In this document: one piece after another, positions 34,468 through 40,769 of the stretch | Numbering within the stretch: position 1 is the first letter of the stretch | Layout of the letters: the number at the start of each line of letters is the position of its first letter | Assembly: GCA_900538905.1 (NCBI GenBank) | Contig: UPZS01000016.1 | Coordinates: forward strand, 1 to 40,769 | Source: an uncultured Sutterella sp. | GTDB taxonomy: Bacteria; Pseudomonadota; Gammaproteobacteria; Burkholderiales; Burkholderiaceae_F | DNA: 40,769 nt | Reading direction: 5' to 3' | Notes under the pieces: model-generated | Databases searched by the model: none | What the model was told of the DNA's origin: nothing | What the model saw: only the letters and a program-made list of their open reading frames with translations | Made by a program: the position numbers and the translations under genes

Positions 34468-35760
34468 ATGCAGCGTGCGGCGTTTGAAGATTTGGCAGTC
34501 TGGAAGGAAAGTCCGGACCGAAAACCATTGGTGATCCGCGGAGCGCGTCAGGTGGGCAAAACGTGGCTGATGCGGCAGTTCGGTGCAGAGTGCTATAAGA
34601 GCGTCGCCTACTTTAATTTCGACGAAGATGTGAACTTGGCTTCCGTTTTCGAAGCGAACAAAGATCCGTACCGTATCGTTGAATTGTTGTCATTGGTTGC
34701 CGGTGAAAAGATTTATCCGCGCGACACGCTCATCATTTTTGACGAGATTCAGGAGTGTTCGGCAGCACTTAACGCGCTCAAATATTTCAAAGAAAAAGCA
34801 AACGACTATCACGTGATGGCCGCCGGGAACCTTCTGGGAACACTTTTGGCTCAGCCCAAGTCTTATCCGGTCGGAATGGTTAATCTGCTTGATCTCTACC
34901 CGCTGTGTTTTGACGAATTTCTGGAAGCCACTGATCCGGAACTCTTTGTCTACTATCGGAACATTCGCAAAGATCAGACAATCGAGGAACTTTTTCACCG
35001 ACGCCTTTTGGAAGCATTCAACCATTATTTGATCATCGGCGGCATGCCGGAGTGTGTGGCATCTTGGAAGCAGTACAAGGACCCGAACAAAGTGCTGCGT
35101 ATTCAACGCGAACTGATCGAAATTTACGAGAATGACTTCTCCAAGCACAACGGAAAAATCAACAGCGGTCGCATTTTGCAGGTCTTCCGAAGCATTGTGC
35201 CTCAGCTCGCCAAAGCCAATGAGAAGTTTATGTACGGTGTCGTGCGTGAAGGCGCGAGAGCCAGAGATTTTGAGGAAGCCATCGAGTGGTTGGTTTCTGC
35301 CGGCATGCTCAACCGCGTCTACAACACGGCTAAGCCTGAGCATCCGCTACCGGCATTTGACAAGTCGGATCAATTCAAGCTTTTTTTGTTCGACACAGGA
35401 CTTCTGAAGTGCATGGCCGGCATCGATAATTCGGCGATTTTGCTCAAAAACGACTATCAATTTAAAGGCCCTTTGACTGAGAACTATGTTCTGCAGCAGT
35501 TGCAAGGTCTTTTTGACGTTGCGCCTCGCTATTACGCGGACAAGCGCGGAGAAATCGACTTTGTTATGCAGAACGGGACTGAAATCATCCCGGTTGAAGT
35601 CAAGGCTGGTGAAGATAAATCGGCTCCGTCGTTTAAGCGTTACATTGCCGAGCACGCACCTCGACAGGCAATGCGCTTTTCCAAGCGCGGATATCGCAGA
35701 GACGGTTCGATAACCAATATTCCGCTTTATCTTGTGCGAAAAACCAAAGAACTTTTGTGA
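34468..35760 (+). CDS. AAA_14/DUF4143 family ATP-binding protein
   Basis: A 430-residue protein of the common prokaryotic AAA_14 plus DUF4143 type. Walker A is GARQVGKT (25-32), Walker B is LIIFDEIQE (88-96), and the sensor-like MAAGNLLGTLL follows. The C-terminal domain has GEIDFVMQ (361-368) and PVEVKAG (375-381); Asp364 and Glu377-Val-Lys379 resemble a PD-(D/E)xK nuclease core. The function of the family is unsettled; such genes are often found in mobile and accessory DNA. Its stop overlaps a possible GTG start of the next gene, so the two may be co-transcribed by chance of packing. Confidence 0.88.
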   Translation: MQRAAFEDLAVWKESPDRKPLVIRGARQVGKTWLMRQFGAECYKSVAYFNFDEDVNLASVFEANKDPYRIVELLSLVAGEKIYPRDTLIIFDEIQECSAALNALKYFKEKANDYHVMAAGNLLGTLLAQPKSYPVGMVNLLDLYPLCFDEFLEATDPELFVYYRNIRKDQTIEELFHRRLLEAFNHYLIIGGMPECVASWKQYKDPNKVLRIQRELIEIYENDFSKHNGKINSGRILQVFRSIVPQLAKANEKFMYGVVREGARARDFEEAIEWLVSAGMLNRVYNTAKPEHPLPAFDKSDQFKLFLFDTGLLKCMAGIDNSAILLKNDYQFKGPLTENYVLQQLQGLFDVAPRYYADKRGEIDFVMQNGTEIIPVEVKAGEDKSAPSFKRYIAEHAPRQAMRFSKRGYRRDGSITNIPLYLVRKTKELL

Positions 35761-35768
35761 GCAGAAAA

Positions 35769-36524
35769 ATGGCAGGCGTGTCTGTATTGCAAAGCTCGGT
35801 CTGGCCATTGCCGAGCTTGGTTGCGCACCGCGGAGCAGGATTTTTGGCTCCGGAAAACACACTTACGGCGTTCGTGACGGCAAAAGAGTTCGGCTGCAGA
35901 GCCGTGGAGTTTGACGTGCAGCTCACGGCTGACGGCGTACTCGTGTTGAGCCACGATCTAGAGCTTGGGCGCGTCATTGACGGCATCGGTTTCGTTGGAG
36001 AACTATCTTCTGCCGATCTGAAATTGCTTCGGGTAAAAAATCCGCATCAGCCCCAGCAAGACTCGGCTCTGGTTTGTTTTCTGCAGGAGGCAGTTGAAGT
36101 ATGTTCAATCTTGAGATTGGCGATGAATGTCGAACTTAAGCCGGTATCCGGTCGAGAAGCTGAACTTGCGGAACGTGTCGCGGTGTTTTTGAGAAAGGCG
36201 AAGGTGGACGTTCCGCTTTTGGTGTCAAGCTTTTCCACAAAGTGCTTGGTTGAATTACGTAAAAGAAGTCCTGAAACGCCGTGCGGCTTTTTGTTTGAAG
36301 AGCCGGAGTGCGATTGGCTTACAGCAGCGAATGCGATTCAGGCGAGAACGGTTCATCCGCACAAAGATTTGGTCACTCCCGAGATGATCGAGACGGCGCA
36401 TAAACATGGTTTGGGGGTGATGGCCTGGACGGTGGACGATGTTGAAGAGGCGAAGGCACTTATAAAAATCGGGGCGGATGCTATCTGCACAAACCGCCCC
36501 GACATTCTCAAAACTATTTTTTAG
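35769..36524 (+). CDS. ugpQ: Glycerophosphodiester phosphodiesterase
   Basis: Hydrolyses glycerophosphodiesters to glycerol-3-phosphate and an alcohol. No signal peptide is visible, so it looks cytoplasmic (UgpQ-like). The 251-residue TIM-barrel protein has HRGAGFLAPENT (His20, Arg21, Glu29), VEFDVQLTADGVLVLSHD (metal-binding Glu and Asp, catalytic His), MNVELKP, LVSSFS and the C-terminal VMAWTVDD and ADAICTNRPD. I choose the ATG at 35769; a GTG at 35757 is the alternative. It ends in a 4-bp convergent overlap with the membrane protein gene on the minus strand. UgpQ is the nearest name by domain and length; exact orthology is not shown. Confidence 0.85.
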   Translation: MAGVSVLQSSVWPLPSLVAHRGAGFLAPENTLTAFVTAKEFGCRAVEFDVQLTADGVLVLSHDLELGRVIDGIGFVGELSSADLKLLRVKNPHQPQQDSALVCFLQEAVEVCSILRLAMNVELKPVSGREAELAERVAVFLRKAKVDVPLLVSSFSTKCLVELRKRSPETPCGFLFEEPECDWLTAANAIQARTVHPHKDLVTPEMIETAHKHGLGVMAWTVDDVEEAKALIKIGADAICTNRPDILKTIF

Positions 36525-38284
36525 AACTGCTTTTCGATAAGCACGGGACCGGCCGGCCCGAGCAGATAGCGCGTATCCGAACGAGGCCGGAAGGACTTCA
36601 ATACCACAAAGCCCGGCGCCTTCGTTGGATTCTTAGCCTGTCTCTTGGCCGAAACATGCGAGATGATGAAGCGACAGGAGGCTGCTTCGGAAGCCGTGAG
36701 CGTGACGCCCGAGTGCCACTCGATGGCGGCGCGTTCACTCAAGGGAAGCGTCTGCGCCAGCACACAGTCTGTTCCGGACACGAAGTGCATGGTTTTGAGT
36801 TCCTGTGACATTTCGCGAGCGATGTTGGCGAAAGTACGGTTGCTGTCGATAACCGGTCCGAACAGGCACACGGCGCTGATCCAAAGCACCGTGATGCCGG
36901 ATGCGCTCAACCAGGGCCCCGTCCAGAAACGGATCGGACGACGCATAAGACGGCGCACGCAGAGATAAAGCCAGAAAGCGAGCAAGGCGGCAGCCAGAAC
37001 CACAGCGACCCAGTGCGCGTGCGAGACGGATTCGTCAGCCGTTAAACGCAGAATCGACCAGTGCATCTTCGGCGGAAAGCCCAATGTCCAGGCAATAAAG
37101 TAAGCCCAGACGCCTGCCAACGCCAATGTGAAAACCGCCACCGAAAAGAGCTCCAGCATGCTTTTGGTGCTGCGATTGCAAGCCATCAAACCGAAAGTGG
37201 CAAGCACGCACAAAGGAGCGATCGTGACCGAAAGAAGCGTTTCTGCTGCAACGTCGGACGACAGCATGAAGCCGACGAACCAGGCAAAGCAAAAGCTCAG
37301 CGGCAGTGCAATGTGCGTGACGGTCAAGTTCTTGCGCCACATCCAGATCGCCCAGAATGCAAACGGCCAGACCGGGCACAAATACCAAATGAAATGTTTG
37401 ATGAACCACAGGATTTCCTGCGGGTCAAAGAACCCGACGATTTGAATCTGGCGCTGCGCCCACAGATTGAAGTAGTCGCCTGCGACGACCCCCGCAAGAA
37501 GATAGGACACCAACGGCCACAGGCCGAAAGTAACAAAGGCAACTGCGATCGTGGTGAAAATCTTTCGACTCGTGTCGCCGATGCCGCGCACCAGGATATG
37601 GGACATCAGACAGCCGACCAAAACGGTGGCACCGACGAGAAGATTGGAGCAAAGGATGCTGGCGCCGCAAGCAAAACCAGCGAGCGCAGAACCCCAGTAA
37701 GGACGGGTAAGGGCCCAGCAGCAGCCAAAGAAGGCAGCGCAGGAAAAGGCGAGTTCTGCCGTTTCAAAAACAGCTTCATGCTGTTTGACGACGATGCCGA
37801 AAATCGAAATGAAAAAGAGTGTGGCGGCATCGGCCATCAGGCGGCCGAAGTCCCGATATTGTGCTTGACGGGCAAATGCTTGTTCAACAGGCTGAGCCTC
37901 ATGGCGGCGAGCCAAAAACCAGGTTCCGTACCAAATGCAGGACGTACTGATGGCAAACCACAAAATGGACGACAGGCGCATGGCCCGCAGTTCGCCCACA
38001 AGCCCGCCGAAAAGGGTGGTGAAGATGGCACCGATCCACCCCGGCAAAGGGCCTTGTTCGGTGATGATTTCACCGGAGGCAAAGGGAAAGAGCCAGCTTG
38101 CAGGGTCCGTGAAATCGATGGATACAACTTCGGCGAGCAGCCGACTTTCGGCGGAAGACCATAAGTCGCGGCCGAAAAGCCCCGAGAGAACAAAGATTGT
38201 CAAAAGGGCAAGCAAAAGAAACCGCGGCATCTTGTGTGCGGCTTCTTGCGTGACATTCAGGGGCGTTGGCTTAAGGTCGAGCAT
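36521..38284 (-). CDS. Polytopic membrane protein, possible GT39/ArnT-like glycosyltransferase
   Basis: A 587-residue protein with about eleven to twelve hydrophobic segments and a soluble C-terminal part (last 120 residues). The first periplasmic loop reads FGRDLWSSAESRLLAEV, resembling the acidic loop of ArnT and other GT39/GT-C enzymes, which use polyprenyl-phosphate sugars to modify lipid A or proteins. The loop is not a clean match, so the activity is tentative. The C-terminal domain (ISHVSAKRQAKNPTKAPGFVVLKSFRPRSDTRYLLG) is not recognised. A plausible promoter sits 31 bp upstream. It is independent of rpmE2, from which a terminator separates it. Confidence 0.65.
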   Translation of the reverse strand: MLDLKPTPLNVTQEAAHKMPRFLLLALLTIFVLSGLFGRDLWSSAESRLLAEVVSIDFTDPASWLFPFASGEIITEQGPLPGWIGAIFTTLFGGLVGELRAMRLSSILWFAISTSCIWYGTWFLARRHEAQPVEQAFARQAQYRDFGRLMADAATLFFISIFGIVVKQHEAVFETAELAFSCAAFFGCCWALTRPYWGSALAGFACGASILCSNLLVGATVLVGCLMSHILVRGIGDTSRKIFTTIAVAFVTFGLWPLVSYLLAGVVAGDYFNLWAQRQIQIVGFFDPQEILWFIKHFIWYLCPVWPFAFWAIWMWRKNLTVTHIALPLSFCFAWFVGFMLSSDVAAETLLSVTIAPLCVLATFGLMACNRSTKSMLELFSVAVFTLALAGVWAYFIAWTLGFPPKMHWSILRLTADESVSHAHWVAVVLAAALLAFWLYLCVRRLMRRPIRFWTGPWLSASGITVLWISAVCLFGPVIDSNRTFANIAREMSQELKTMHFVSGTDCVLAQTLPLSERAAIEWHSGVTLTASEAASCRFIISHVSAKRQAKNPTKAPGFVVLKSFRPRSDTRYLLGPAGPVLIEKQF

Positions 38285-38314
38285 CCGTGGGACCGTTGAG
38301 ACTTGAATTAACCT

Positions 38315-38343
38315 ATTTTATCGATCCGGGATGTCTTCGTGAA
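38315..38343 (-). promoter_or_regulatory. Promoter of the membrane protein gene
   Basis: On the minus strand TTCACG (38343-38338) and TAAAAT (38320-38315) are 17 bp apart, matching the sigma70 consensus at 4 of 6 and 5 of 6. It would give a 5' leader of about 25 bases before the ATG at 38284. Confidence 0.55.
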
Positions 38344-38361
38344 AAATACCGGATACAACAC

Positions 38362-38392
38362 AAAAAAGCCCCGAACGAAGCGGGGCTTTTTT
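38362..38392 (-). terminator. Rho-independent terminator of rpmE2
   Basis: AAAAAAGCCCCG (38362-38373) and CGGGGCTTTTTT (38381-38392) form a perfect stem with a 7-base loop. It is symmetric and could act in both directions; on the minus strand it closes rpmE2. Confidence 0.92.
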
Positions 38393-38465
38393 GATTCCAA
38401 GCTTGATCGTTCTTCGCAGAACCGGAACCGAGCTTTGATCGATTCCGGAACGATTCGCCGAAGAA

Positions 38466-38723
38466 TTACTTGGCGCTCTTGGTGACGTGAGCGTACTTGG
38501 CGCGGAACTTTTCCACACGGCCGGCTTCGACGATGCGGGTCTGAGCGCCGGTGTAGAAGGGGTGGCTTTCCGAGCTGGTATCAAGCTTGAAGAGCGGGTA
38601 GGTCACGCCGTCGATTTCAACGGTTTCCTTGGTCTGCACAGCAGAGGAGATGATGAAGGTCTTGTTGATCGAGAGGTCAACGAAGGCGACGGGACGATAC
38701 TCGGGGTGAATATTGGGTTTCAT
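38466..38723 (-). CDS. rpmE2: 50S ribosomal protein L31 type B
   Basis: Zinc-independent paralog of ribosomal protein L31. The 85-residue product has MKPNIHPEYRPVAFVDLS, QTKETVEIDGVTYPLFKLDTSSESHPFYTG and AGRVEKFRAKYAH, the standard L31 blocks, and has no cysteine at all, so it lacks the zinc ribbon of type A. In many bacteria type B is used under zinc limitation and repressed by Zur; no clear Zur box was seen here. It has its own promoter, a structured leader of about 100 bases and a strong terminator. Confidence 0.96.
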   Translation of the reverse strand: MKPNIHPEYRPVAFVDLSINKTFIISSAVQTKETVEIDGVTYPLFKLDTSSESHPFYTGAQTRIVEAGRVEKFRAKYAHVTKSAK

Positions 38724-38832
38724 TTAAATAAATTCCGAAAATGATTTTGTCGGCCGCCCTGCGGGCCTTGCGCAGCCGCCTCTATAGGAGAGGTCTTACG
38801 CCGGGCATGCACGCCACGTACCAAACGGAAAG
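38724..38832 (-). promoter_or_regulatory. Structured 5' leader of rpmE2
   Basis: The predicted transcript starts near 38832 and reaches the ATG at 38723. It contains the hairpins CCTCT-CCTAT-AGAGG and GCCC-GCA-GGGC, then an AU-rich stretch before the start codon. Autoregulatory L31 leaders are known in several phyla; whether this one binds L31 is inference. Confidence 0.35.
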
Positions 38833-38838
38833 GACGCG

Positions 38839-38867
38839 ATTATCCGCGATTTTTTTAAGAAAATCAA
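38839..38867 (-). promoter_or_regulatory. Sigma70 promoter of rpmE2
   Basis: On the minus strand TTGATT (38867-38862) and GATAAT (38844-38839) are separated by exactly 17 bp. The -10 matches 5 of 6 and the -35 matches 4 of 6. This is the best promoter in the window. Confidence 0.75.
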
Positions 38868-38944
38868 GTGTGTCGCCGAATTGGCTTGAGTACTAACGTC
38901 CCTGGGCTGTCAAATAGCTCCGACTTCTTTTGATTGTCATTTAG

Positions 38945-39003
38945 CAGTGTAGATGTGCAGAAAAATCGTTCATTTTGATAAGATGAGCGAAGCGCCTACA
39001 CTG
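38945..39003. promoter_or_regulatory. Inverted and direct repeats upstream of the ATPase/RloB-like pair
   Basis: CAGTGTAG (38945-38952) and CTACACTG (38996-39003) are perfect inverted repeats around a 43-bp centre that includes TTTTGATAAGAT, a possible -10. TGTCATTT also occurs as a direct repeat at 38935-38942 and 39002-39009. They may be operator sites for the downstream pair. No other gene was seen between 38868 and 39020. Confidence 0.35.
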
Positions 39004-39019
39004 TCATTTGGGTAATGTT

Positions 39020-40300
39020 ATGTTGCAAAGCGTTGAAATTCGGAATCTGTCTTGCATCAAAGAACTTCAGCTAAAGCTTGACTTTGCTGAGGGAAAGGCT
39101 CCTAACGGTTATCGAGATCACCCATTGCTCTCTTTCATACAGATGGGGAAAAGTGCCAATTCTCGAATGTGTCCCGTGCTTGCGATTTACGGTCCCAATG
39201 CCTCGGGGAAGACGACGATTCTTCGCGCTGTACGCGTGCTGCACGATGTGGTGAAGCATGGTTGGCATCCTGCAGCGTACGAGCCCAATCGCATTTCTGC
39301 AACGCAAGAGGATATTACCTATATTGCACTCCGTTTCTGGAAAGGAGAAGAGCAATATTTTTACAGTTTGGGCATTTCTGCCGACGGTATCGCAAACGAA
39401 AGATTGGACTGTTGCGGAGTGACAGTTTTCTCAGTGGAGAATTCGAAGCTTAAGGTCTTGAAAGAGACTTTTGAGCCGCAAATGGCTGATATCTTGTCTC
39501 AGTTTGAGACGCGATGTGTCAATCTACTCACGGGCAAACAGGTCAATGCGTTTGTCCAAGTATTTGCTGAAGTGTTACCCGGGCTGAGTAGAGAAGTTCT
39601 GTCGGCACGCGAATTTTTGATATCGGATCTGCTTTTCGTTGATCGCAATGTTGATTACTACAACGGCATTGAGATGTTGGCGTTGACTTATGAGGGGGCG
39701 CCAGAGGAACGTCGACAGGCGGCATTAGCGTTGATTTCAAAGTATCTACAAAAGCTTGACGTACGAATTCTGGGCTTGAACCTCATAAAGAAAAGCGCAG
39801 GTGATGAGAATGACCTACATTGGCGACGCCGTTCGTGGACAACCTCTAGGTATTCCAGCGAGGACTACCATCTGAAAACTTTGCATAAAGCAGAGTCAGG
39901 TCAGTATATCTGGTTTGATTTGCAATCCGAATCGGAGGGAACACAACAGCTAATCGGTATGCTGGGGGCCCTGCTTACTGCTGTTCGACTTGGAAAAACA
40001 GTTTTGATTGATGAATTGGACGATTCTCTACACAGCCTTTTGCTACAGGAATTGGTGAAGCTCTTCAAAGAGAAGCGGATCAATGAAACCGCTGCGCAAA
40101 TTGTTTTTACACTTCACAATACAGATCTTTTGGCAGCGAACTTTCTCGGAGTATCAGAAGTCGCTATCGTTAATCAGGTAGGGTATTTCGGAACTAGAGT
40201 TATGAGGCTTGTCGATCTGCCTGGGATACGCAATGGATCGGATTTTCGCCGACGTTATTTGAGGGGGGATTTCGGAGGCATCCCTTTCCCGTGCGTGTAG
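39020..40300 (+). CDS. AAA15-type (ABC/OLD-like) ATPase, RloA/AbiL-like
   Basis: A 426-residue ATPase of the AAA15 group used in many phage-defence systems. Walker A is GPNASGKT (58-65) right after an N-terminal strand-rich segment (MLQSVEIRNLSCIKELQLKL). ESEGTQQLIGML resembles the ABC signature, TVLIDELDDSLH (327-338) is Walker B with the catalytic acid, and FTLHNTDLL follows like the H-loop. The C-terminus YLRGDFGGIP is a hallmark of this group. The ATG at 39020 lacks a strong ribosome site; a TTG at 39008 is the alternative. Next gene starts 11 bp later and is RloB-like. The region is AT-rich compared with the dcw cluster, which suits transfer. Confidence 0.85.
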   Translation: MLQSVEIRNLSCIKELQLKLDFAEGKAPNGYRDHPLLSFIQMGKSANSRMCPVLAIYGPNASGKTTILRAVRVLHDVVKHGWHPAAYEPNRISATQEDITYIALRFWKGEEQYFYSLGISADGIANERLDCCGVTVFSVENSKLKVLKETFEPQMADILSQFETRCVNLLTGKQVNAFVQVFAEVLPGLSREVLSAREFLISDLLFVDRNVDYYNGIEMLALTYEGAPEERRQAALALISKYLQKLDVRILGLNLIKKSAGDENDLHWRRRSWTTSRYSSEDYHLKTLHKAESGQYIWFDLQSESEGTQQLIGMLGALLTAVRLGKTVLIDELDDSLHSLLLQELVKLFKEKRINETAAQIVFTLHNTDLLAANFLGVSEVAIVNQVGYFGTRVMRLVDLPGIRNGSDFRRRYLRGDFGGIPFPCV

Positions 40301-40311
40301 GAGAGGACGGT

Positions 40312-40696
40312 ATGCGGACTGAAATTATCGTTTGTGAAGGCAGCTCTGAGAAGGCCTACGTCCAGGCCTTAAATAGGATTTTGTATCGAGGAAGCGACGC
40401 TTGGCCGTTACCTGCTTTTCGTCCTGAACTTGCAGGACAAGGATGTTATTCGTCGGTTGTAAAAACGTTCAAGGCTGTAGTGGGAAAGAATAAGAATGCA
40501 CGACCTCTCATTTGGGTTGATCGGGACATATATTTGCGCAACGAACGAGACAGCGAGACGAACTATCGCAACAAACCTGCGGGGATACCAGACTTTTTGT
40601 TTTCGACCATGAATTTTGAAGATTTCTTAACATTGCATTGTGAGAACGAAATCTTCGAGTCGTGGCTACAGATATGTCAGGCAAAGAACCATTTTC
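40312..40696 (+). CDS. RloB/AbiL-like (TOPRIM-related) protein, cut by contig end
   Basis: The N-terminal about 128 residues remain. MRTEIIVCEGSSEKAYVQAL carries the conserved Glu of a TOPRIM-like fold (EG, residues 9-10), IWVDRDIY gives the D-x-D, and FLFSTMNFEDFLTLH matches the place of the N-P-x-F-E-x-W-L-L-L-H motif of RloB. The start at 40312 has AGGAGAGG five bases upstream, better than the GTG at 40291. RloB-type proteins pair with AAA15 ATPases in AbiL and similar abortive-infection systems. True sequence ends at 40696; residues read after it are adapter. Family is likely but rests on a fragment. Confidence 0.65.
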
Positions 40697-40754
40697 AGAT
40701 CGGAAGAGCGTCGTGTAGGGAAAGAGTGTAGATCTCGGTGGTCGCCGTATCATT
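40697..40754 (+). other. Illumina sequencing adapter (assembly artefact)
   Basis: The 58 bases beginning AGATCGGAAGAGCGTCGTGT match the reverse complement of the Illumina TruSeq universal adapter as I know it. They are not genomic. Open frames across them yield the well known adapter peptides on both strands. Confidence 0.98.
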
Positions 40755-40769
40755 AAAAAAAAAAAAAAA
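40755..40769 (+). other. Poly-A run after the adapter (artefact)
   Basis: Fifteen A residues follow the adapter directly, as is usual when a read runs off the end of a short insert. They are not genomic. Confidence 0.95.

Noticed and set aside
37061..38164. 367-codon open frame on the plus strand
   Set aside because: It is antisense to the GT39-like membrane protein and its product is a low-complexity charged sequence.
40508..40753. 81-codon minus-strand frame starting MIRRPPRSTLFPYTTLFRS
   Set aside because: This N-terminus is the well known translation of the Illumina adapter, so the frame is artificial.
1..40769. tRNA or rRNA genes, CRISPR array, insertion sequence, prophage or integrase
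   Set aside because: None was recognised on reading: no transposase or integrase motif, no regularly spaced direct repeat array of CRISPR type, and no tRNA-like cloverleaf was noticed. A covariance-model scan would be needed to exclude small RNAs.

Overview
This window is a short-read assembly contig, most likely from a betaproteobacterium of the Burkholderiales. A gut Sutterellaceae-type organism is plausible: the order glyQ-glyS-plsC-YgjP next to a full division/cell-wall (dcw) cluster is betaproteobacterial, and a C4-dicarboxylate antiporter locus suits an asaccharolytic, fumarate-respiring anaerobe. This placement is inference from gene content; there is no rRNA in the window to settle it. 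The 3' end is artificial: bases 40697-40754 are an Illumina adapter and 40755-40769 are poly-A.

Region 1 (1-6220) is visibly more AT-rich than the centre. It holds a periplasmic L-asparaginase (minus strand) and, divergently, an argininosuccinate-lyase-family enzyme, a DcuA/DcuB antiporter, a MarC-family membrane protein and a LysR regulator, closed by a clear terminator. The intergenic region between the two arms carries stacked perfect palindromes, two of which fit the LysR T-N11-A pattern. Together they look like a regulated locus turning Asn/Asp-type substrates into fumarate and exchanging C4-dicarboxylates.

Region 2 (6295-11740) has a UPF0126/TRIC-type membrane protein (family linked to glycine transport), then glyQ and glyS (both subunits of glycyl-tRNA synthetase), a terminator, plsC and a YgjP-type metalloprotease gene.

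Region 3 (11847-28176) is a GC-rich, tightly packed dcw cluster: MraZ box, mraZ, rsmH, ftsL, ftsI, murE, murF, mraY, murD, ftsW, murG, murC, ddl, ftsQ, ftsA. Many genes overlap by a few bases. It makes lipid II from UDP-MurNAc-L-Ala-D-Glu onward and supplies the septal synthase FtsW/FtsI, the FtsQ/FtsL scaffold and the FtsA membrane anchor. The usual last gene, ftsZ, is absent; the cluster stops at ftsA and is followed by accessory genes.

Region 4 (28200-38723) is a mixed accessory stretch: mdaB, a SotB-type efflux pump, a hipBA toxin-antitoxin operon with a palindromic operator over its -10, a short class II UvrA, a DUF4143-type ATPase preceded by 33-bp repeats, a glycerophosphodiester phosphodiesterase, a GT39-like membrane protein, and rpmE2 (zinc-free L31) with a good promoter, a leader and a terminator.

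Region 5 (38945-40696) is an AT-rich two-gene unit, an AAA15-type ATPase followed by a RloB/AbiL-like protein cut by the contig end. It is the best candidate for an anti-phage defence system here. No tRNA, rRNA, CRISPR array or insertion sequence was seen.
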